A stretch of DNA of 64,000 bases from Ceraceosorus guamensis (taxonomy: Eukaryota; Basidiomycota; Exobasidiomycetes; Ceraceosorales; Ceraceosoraceae): the NCBI RefSeq assembly GCF_003144195.1, contig NW_020290003.1, positions 310,001 to 374,000 on the forward strand, given 5' to 3'. The translations under genes were made by a program, and so were the position numbers. A model generated the notes under the pieces. The model made no database searches. It was not told where the DNA came from and saw only the letters and a list, made by a program, of their open reading frames with translations. Positions within the stretch are counted from its first letter, which is position 1, and every line of letters starts with the position of its first letter. This document shows, piece after piece, positions 57,661-64,000 of this stretch.

Positions 57661-60600
57661 TCAAGACGTCCTTACTTGCTCATGTAGACCAAGATCATCG
57701 CTTCTTGCATCCAGTTGTCGCTTGAGGCCCTCAGCAAAATTGAGGGCAGCACTCAAAAATGGCTCCGCCAAGCTTCGCATATTAACGCTGCGAAGTGACT
57801 CGCGTCAAGCTATTGTCGTTCTCAATGCTGTACACCACATCGACTCACTGCCAAAGAGTCATCCCACAGTCCCACTGCAGGAGGATTTCCGAACGGGGTA
57901 CGCGTCAGCAGTTTGCATTCGATACTCCTAACGCCCTGATACTCACAGCTGTCGCTAGGAGCCAGAGGATCTCATCGCGGGGTGGTGTCTGATCATTTCG
58001 ACGCTGCGCTTCGATCATGTAAGCCACAGCGCTCTGGAATGTTTCCAGTACCTCGACCTCTGGTGGTCCGTTGCCCTCCAAATGCAGCGAGACTAGCGCT
58101 CGGATCCACCGGAGATACCTGGCCGGGTCGCTATCGCTCAAAGTGGCAGACAGAGCATCATCAGACCGGATCGTAAGCGCGTCATCCATGAAACAAACAC
58201 ACCTAGTTTCTGCCAACAACCCTATCACTTTGTTCACAGCACGCAGTAGCAAGTCTTTGGGAGTCTCCGGCGACCTCCAGAGCATCTCGGCAGCAGCCTC
58301 TGACACGGGAATCTGGGTCATGACCTGCACGAGGATTCTCAGCAAAGACCGAAGCCAGTGAACACTTGGGGGCTACTGACCTGCAAGCTACTTTGTACTC
58401 CAGAATAATTGCGTGTGTGGACGTGCGCTTCCCATATGGCCAGCTCGACCGTCAACTGCGGGGTGATTGTAGTGGCTCTGAGCGGCTCTGTATGGGTCGC
58501 GGCGATACGGGTACGATCGATACCAGCGCATCTCACCTGCACTTGCTCAGCACGTTTATGGTCTTCCTTTGTAAGCTGTGCACAGCTTTGTGCAACCTGG
58601 TGGAGCGTTGCCTTGACTGCCTCACAACGCGCGTAGACCTGCTCCCACTGCTGCGCGTGCGTATTGAGCTTCGCAGACCTCATTGCAGAGTATTGACCGG
58701 CGTGACGGGACTCACCAGATCACTCTCGCCGTCACGCCGTCGCGCTTGTACGCAATGTCCCACGAGCGCTGTGACCTGCGCCATCAGCTTCATGCGGAAT
58801 ATTTCGGTCTCGCCGCTGCCCATCATGAATAAGCGCCACATCTCAAAGGCCTGAATTACGAGCGGTCAGTGCGCTCGCATTACATCCGGTCTATGGACAT
58901 CTGCTTACCTCGCTGGCAATGTCGAACAGTTGAGTGATCAAAGCAGAGTCCACAGAGTCTGCAAGCTGTATAGCGGTGTTGTATGCTGCGTGCGACAAGT
59001 GTCAGCAGAGGGCAAAAGACCAACGCGCAACCATGACAGCGCACCAGTCTTCGCCACCCATTCGCACTCTTCGGGTAGCTTCGAGTTGCTGTCTCGACCT
59101 TCCAGCCCTGCTTGAAAGATGGCAAGGCCTGGAAAGCGAATACTAGTCAGCAGCGGAGCTGTCCATAACCTAGGGTGCGACTTACTGGACTTGAAGCTGA
59201 GAACAAGTTGTTCTGCATCGTGCAACCTGAGGCATTAAAAGGCGTGGATCAGCGGGGGCCCCAGTCCTACCTTTTCGAGAAGGGACTCACCCGAAATTCT
59301 GATCGGGCGTTGGCAAGTGTGCTTTGATGATAGTACTGAATCGAGACAAAACTCAGGCGTCCAAAATTTGATGGAAGCTCATACCAGGCCTTTCCATATC
59401 CTCTCACCGGCCCAGAAGTGTCAAATCCAGACTGCGCGAAAATTCAGCGTCATTTCTTGCTCGTATAGCCGTCTCCGACATGGCGCGTAACAAGAGTCTG
59501 GTGAAGCCTGCTTGCTGCGCTTCTTGAATGACCTATGCACAAGGAGCTCGGCGATGAATTGATGGCAGGACTATTGTCAGACCTTTTGAACACTCACCAT
59601 TGGCAGCATCTGATTGAGAAAGTTGGATGCGCAAACGAGAGCGTCAAAAGCTTGAAGGGCCATGTCCTTGGATCCCAGACGCATAGCACAGATGAAGGCG
59701 ATGAAATGATTGGATGCATCGTTTGCCACCGAGGCAGGACAGTTGGCGAGGATGTCCATCGCCGACTGGGGATTGTTGAGTTCGAGTTGGCACAGTGCAA
59801 CTTTCCTGTCGCGATTACGAGAACTCTTGCTCAGGCTGCATGAACGCATCGTGCTACGACGGCGAGACACACCTGATGCTCTTCGCCACGGTTGCTGGCT
59901 CGTGGAAAAAGGCTCGATGCGTGCCCAGTCCGTAAGCTCGCGATGCTTGCTGGAGCTGAGGCTCTCTGCCCCTAGACAGGGTGTCTCCCCTTCTCCAAAT
60001 CAATATCATCAAGGCCATCGTGTCAGCTTGATCCATCCTGATCTCGTCCTCTGCTGCGACAGCTAGCAGTTTGGGCTCGGGGTGCCAAATCAGTATCGAT
60101 CTGGGCTTCAGAACCGCCTCACACAACACCGTCCGCACCGTTCAGCATGTTCTCGAAGTAGTCCAAATCTGTCTCCTGCCGACAAGAGACCAGAAAGGTG
60201 AATAGGATGCGTCCGACAAATGATCCACGTTCAGAGGGCTTCGACGCAGCAGCGTTGGCAAGTTTGGAAAAAACGTTCGGGTGTAATGCTCTGCTCATCG
60301 GCGCATGAGCGTCAGAGGGATGTCAGCAGGGCCAACATCATAGGTACTTTGCTTGCGGACGAACTGAGCCTGATCCGAGGGTCTCAAGAGTATGAGCGTA
60401 CTAGGCGAGTCTGTCTCAGCGACCGGCGAGCTGCGCTTCCGAAACGGTGCCGGGTTCCGCTCACCGATTCACAGTCTCCTCAGTCCACTTCATGTGCCGG
60501 AAAAGCTTCTCATATAGAGGCAGCAGCTCCAATTCTGATGCACTGCGCAGCTGCAGGACTTCCACGTGGAGGAGAGCAAGGCGCTGAAGAGCTCTAGATT

Positions 60601-62240
60601 TTTAGTAAGACGGCAGCGCTGAAAGCAGGAGAGGAGAGCGCTCACAGTATCGAACTCGTGCTGTGCCTGCTCGTTGTATATATCGGACACCTCCTTGAGA
60701 GCTGCTTCGGCTGCTCTGAAATCCTTCGTATCGATGCGAGCGACAGCGCAGTGGGCGCGAGCTGTTCAAAGTGGACCGACCTCAGTACGTCCATCGAGTC
60801 GAGATGAAATCGTTCGAATTATTCAACTTCGTCTGCGAAAGCACTCACCCAATTTACGCAAGCAGCGTATCAGCAGGGGTCGGGTGATATCCGACTCTTG
60901 TCCTGCCTCTAGCATCCTCGTGGCCCGCTGCAGCCAGAATATTGCTCTTCGAGCCAGGTCAGTCTGCGCTGGGACAGGCTTGGACAGGAACGCTCGGAGA
61001 TGACTTGTGCCACGACTCAGACAAGCTGTGGCTACTTGTCCCTGTCAAGCAAGTCGCTTTCAGCTGGGCCGACTTTGCCTCAGCCGCAGATGAGAACGTA
61101 CTGAGAGTGCTCTGTCTGTACCGCAGTACTCTGGATGCGCGGGGGATGCCAGCCTCAGCAAGCTCGTCGGACAGCGCACTGCTTTGCCACGCACCTTCAG
61201 CCCGATCGATGGCTGCAGCAGCGAGCTCGTCCGCATTGTCAACAAGTGCCTGTCGAGTGTATCAGTGCTAGTTTTTATAGGTGCAAACGCTTCAGACTGG
61301 GACCTACGATGTCGAACTGAGCCATTGAGTAGGAAACGCCTGCTTCTCGATCGCTTTTGCTCAACGTCTCTCCCACGGCTCCCGGCAGCTCTTTGAGGCG
61401 TTTGGAAAGGGCGTCGTCCAGCTGAACAGCTCTACGGCTGAGCTCCTTGGCTTGATCCAACTCATCGGCCTCTGTGCGAATATGGATCACCTGTCAGTCC
61501 CGGCCCTTGTCATTTGGGATGGGCGCGCTCTTGCTCACTGCAGAGTGATGAAGCAGTCTTGCCGTAGCATCCCAGTATTCGAGAGCGAGCTACATGAAGC
61601 TCCAAGCAGATAAGCAAAAGGCAGAAGATATAGCTGTGGAATCAAAGCCCGCCTCACTTTCCACTTCGTCAACATCTCTGCGACCTGCCTCCATGAGCAA
61701 GCAGGCTGAAGTCCGAGCTGCATTTGCACAAGCCAGGTCCGATCGTGAATCACGTCAGCCTCGTGACTCATGGGTGAAGGCGCCGATTGAGAGACGTACT
61801 ACTGGCTAAGAAAGAGACCAGGCTTTTGTTGTCGCGACCTCTTTCTAAGAAGTGTGACGTGACAGTCGCATTCCACAGCTCGCACCCTGAGAGGCATGTG
61901 AGTGACCTCCCCTTCGAGCATCAGATATCCATGTGGCAGGACAGCCCAGGATCGACACACCTGTTACGTCTAGCTGACGGCACAGCTCTATCGGAAGCAC
62001 CGAGTCTGGCTGTTCGGCTACAAAGCCTGCGAGGCGCTGCCGTAAAGATGAGAGCTGGGCCAGCACTGCCTGATCATCAGCAGAGTCGGAAGCGATTCTT
62101 GGTAGGATGGCGTGAGCTGAGGCTATGGGAGGACACGAGGAATGTGAGCAGAACAGGGGAGAGCCAGCGGGAGCGACACTTGCGGTCAGCATACACGCTT
62201 TTGATTGAGCAGCAGCTACCCATTTAAGCGCATACATAGG
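57661..62240 (-). CDS. SPO22/ZIP4-family meiosis protein (TPR repeats), exon model partial
   Basis: ZIP4/SPO22 (animal TEX11) is a TPR scaffold for crossover formation and synapsis in meiosis. The clearest block is minus 59850-59586: LSKSSRNRDRKVALCQLELN followed by NPQSAMDILANCP and NHFIAFICAMRLGSKDMALQAFDALV, the A-rich helical repeats and RKxALCxLEL motif of the SPO22 domain. Others are ELCRQLDVTGCELWNATV (across 62122-61961 and the exon from 61886), LALEYWDATARLLHHSAV joined to IHIRTEADELDQAKELS, ARIDTKDFRAAEAALKEVSD, LQRLALLHVEVLQLRSASEL, ETDLDYFENML, and MVLRSAKLNTHAQQWEQ-like segments. Introns are many and short (GTGAGT, some with clear TACTAA-type branch sites). I could not fix the start, several exon joins or the last exons. 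The stop at 57661-57663 (EQVRTS) is tentative. Family assignment is firmer than boundaries. Confidence 0.7.
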
Positions 62241-63321
62241 ATGCCTTCAGCAATCGCAAGTCTTGTCGGTTGGCGCGTGGTCATCTTTGAACTCTCTATC
62301 TGTGTGTCACGTAGCGAGGTGCGTTGCTCCACTTGGGCGGCGAATAAGTCAGCCAAGAAGCCTTGGACAAGATGGCTGTCTAGTAAGTACTGGCATTGAG
62401 CTCGGTCTACTAAAGAATTGACGACGACCACAAGCTCAAAGCGAGATCGACGATGACGCCGGCAATGGAGGTCGAACCGGAGCTGCTCGCTGATGCACGA
62501 GAGGATAGGCTAAATAGAACGCAGATCTAGGCGCACCGCTTCATTAAAGGTGTATCGGACAGTGAGCCTGAGTCTCCTTCTGAAAGTGAAGTTGGAGGGA
62601 CTGAGTCGCGTTGTATCACTCGTGATTGCAAACCATCAGAACGTGTATCAAGAGACTCAAGCTATAGAGCTACGGTCACCGGCAATTTTGAGTTGTGAGG
62701 AGCCTTCGCTCCGAGGGATCTGACGGAGATGCTCGACCGAATGTGGCCGGCATCGGTGCGTCCCTCGATCTTGCTCGCGACTCCACACGCGCGCGCGCGG
62801 CGCTATCGGCGTCGCTGCTGAACGCGCGCGGGCATAGCGAGCCGACTCTGCGCGGACCTGATGACTGCATGACGGCTTGCGCGTGGCCTAGCTGCCCTGG
62901 AGCCTGTACCCACGGCGCAGCTGGGCTGCTTGCTGATTGATCTTTGCTTGTCATGACGAGGGTGCGCGATGCTCGCAGCATGATGAGCGGAAGCCACACG
63001 CGCTGCTGGTGCAGCAGCAGGCAGGCATACCGTAGCACGGCCTCCAACGAGGGCACGCACATTTTGCAAGGCTCTCTTCTTGCTTCGCTTGAACAGTCAC
63101 AGTCAGAACGGTCAGAGCTAGTCACCAGTCAAGAATGCAAGATTGGCAATTGGCTGGCCCGAACCTCCTCCATCCCTATACTCCTCCACCGTACACATCT
63201 CACGCGGTAATAGAAGCGTTGCTTCACTAGCTCGAGCGCTCACCATCTGCCACGAACAGGCCCCGCTGGTGTTCGACTTGTCTGGCATTGCGTTTGGTCG
63301 AGCCACACCACTTTCATCATC
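62241..63321. promoter_or_regulatory. Divergent region between SPO22-like and KGD2 genes
   Basis: About 1.1 kb lies between divergent starts, so it should contain both promoters. CTCGTGATT occurs at 62620-62628 and a CG-rich alternating run near 62788-62800. No extra gene is supported. The N-terminal exon of the SPO22-like gene may lie in its left part. Confidence 0.45.
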
Positions 63322-64000
63322 ATGATCGCAGCAAGGCGTGCTACTGGCCAGTCATCGCTCACTCGAGCGGCGGCTAGCATCGCTGGGTCCAGTCCGGCAT
63401 CAGCCCAGCTGTCTGCTCTGCGGTTCAAAGCACCATCCACCAGCGCCACTCTTCATTTGAGCCGTGCCTGCGCTCAACCTCTCCCTAGATTGCCGCACAA
63501 TGCCGGTCTCAGATCCATCGCTCTTTTCCATTCTTCCGCTGCCAGGCTCGAAGAGACGGTACCCGTGCCGCAGATGGCAGAGTCGATCACCGAAGGTACG
63601 CTAAAGCAGTGGACAAAGAAGAAGGGCGACTTTGTCAGTCAGGATGAAGAAGTAGCCGTCATCGAGACTGACAAGGTGAGTCACCTTGCAGCAGCTGAGC
63701 ATGCATGAGGTTGGCTTTTCATGCTCGCCTGCCGTAGGACCGCTCGAAGCGTGCTGATCGTTTGACGCCATCCCGAACGCCCGCTCAGATCGATGTCACT
63801 GTGAACGCGCCTCAATCTGGTACCATCACCGAGACGCTGGCCAATGAGGAAGACACTGTGACAGTTGGACAGGACCTCTTCAAGCTCGAACCTGGAGATG
63901 CTCCGGCCGAAGGCTCTAGCGGAGGCAAAGAGGAGTCCAAGGACGAAGGCAAGGAAAAGGAAGAAGCTGACCAGAAGAAGCAGAAGCAGGAGCAAGAGCA
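63322..64000 (+). CDS. KGD2: Dihydrolipoyllysine succinyltransferase, E2 of 2-oxoglutarate dehydrogenase (partial)
   Basis: This is the 5' end of the E2 core of the 2-oxoglutarate dehydrogenase complex (TCA cycle, mitochondrial matrix); the rest lies beyond the right edge. Exon 1 is 63322-63675 and exon 2 starts at 63789 and runs past 64000. The ATG starts an Arg/Ala/Ser-rich targeting peptide (MIAARRATGQSSLTRAAAS). The lipoyl domain follows: VPVPQMAESITEGTLKQW, then IETDK joined across the intron to IDVTVNAPQSGTI, with the lipoylated Lys in ETDK. The Lys/Glu-rich linker (KEESKDEGKEKEEADQKK) begins before the window ends. The MAESITEG motif separates it from pyruvate dehydrogenase E2. An alternative acceptor near 63738 would break the ETDKIDV match. 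Confidence 0.93.

Overview
The window is nuclear DNA of a filamentous or dimorphic basidiomycete, most likely Ustilaginomycotina. Protein genes carry short introns of about 70-165 bases, nearly always starting GTGAGT or a close variant. Gene families include a VeA-type velvet protein, a STRIPAK FHA protein, a fungal DUF1752 GATA factor and a fungal Pls-like NRPS. Intergenic DNA is rich in TCGTGA/TCACGA half-sites, which I associate from memory with smut genomes. The species is not identified, and placement below Basidiomycota is inference. A 10-base N run at 12038-12047 shows this is scaffolded sequence.

Layout, left to right: end of a Nup96-type nucleoporin (+, cut by the window edge); a bHLH factor (+); mitochondrial aconitase (+); a 7.8 kb gene-poor stretch with microsatellites; a VeA-like velvet protein (+); a tail-anchored FHA/coiled-coil STRIPAK protein (+); a two-finger GATA factor (-); the acidic hinge subunit of complex III (+); mitoribosomal protein uL13m (-); a small secreted protein (+); a 1485-residue NRPS-like enzyme (-); a secreted BPL_N/GATase-like protein (+); a cyclic-nucleotide phosphodiesterase (+); glycogen synthase (-); a SPO22/ZIP4 meiosis protein (-); and the start of the E2 subunit of 2-oxoglutarate dehydrogenase (+, cut by the right edge). 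I resolved exon structures by reading splice sites and checking phase for every gene except SPO22/ZIP4, where only part of the model is firm.

The genes do not form one pathway. Four are mitochondrial energy or translation genes (aconitase, QCR6, uL13m, KGD2). Several control development or signalling (bHLH, VeA, FHA/STRIPAK, GATA, PDE, ZIP4).

The most notable gene is the NRPS-like enzyme at 36115-40645. Its order is adenylation, carrier, then three modules each made of two membrane helices followed by a left-handed beta-helix (hexapeptide) domain. That is the layout of bacterial epsilon-poly-lysine synthetase (Pls), and the adenylation pocket reads as one for a basic amino acid.

The second notable signal is a short conserved sequence, ending TTAAACGAATAC, that abuts a simple repeat in seven of its eight copies. 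The copies are variably shortened on the other side, like the 3' ends of truncated retroposons. One copy sits in the loop of a perfect 38-bp inverted repeat.
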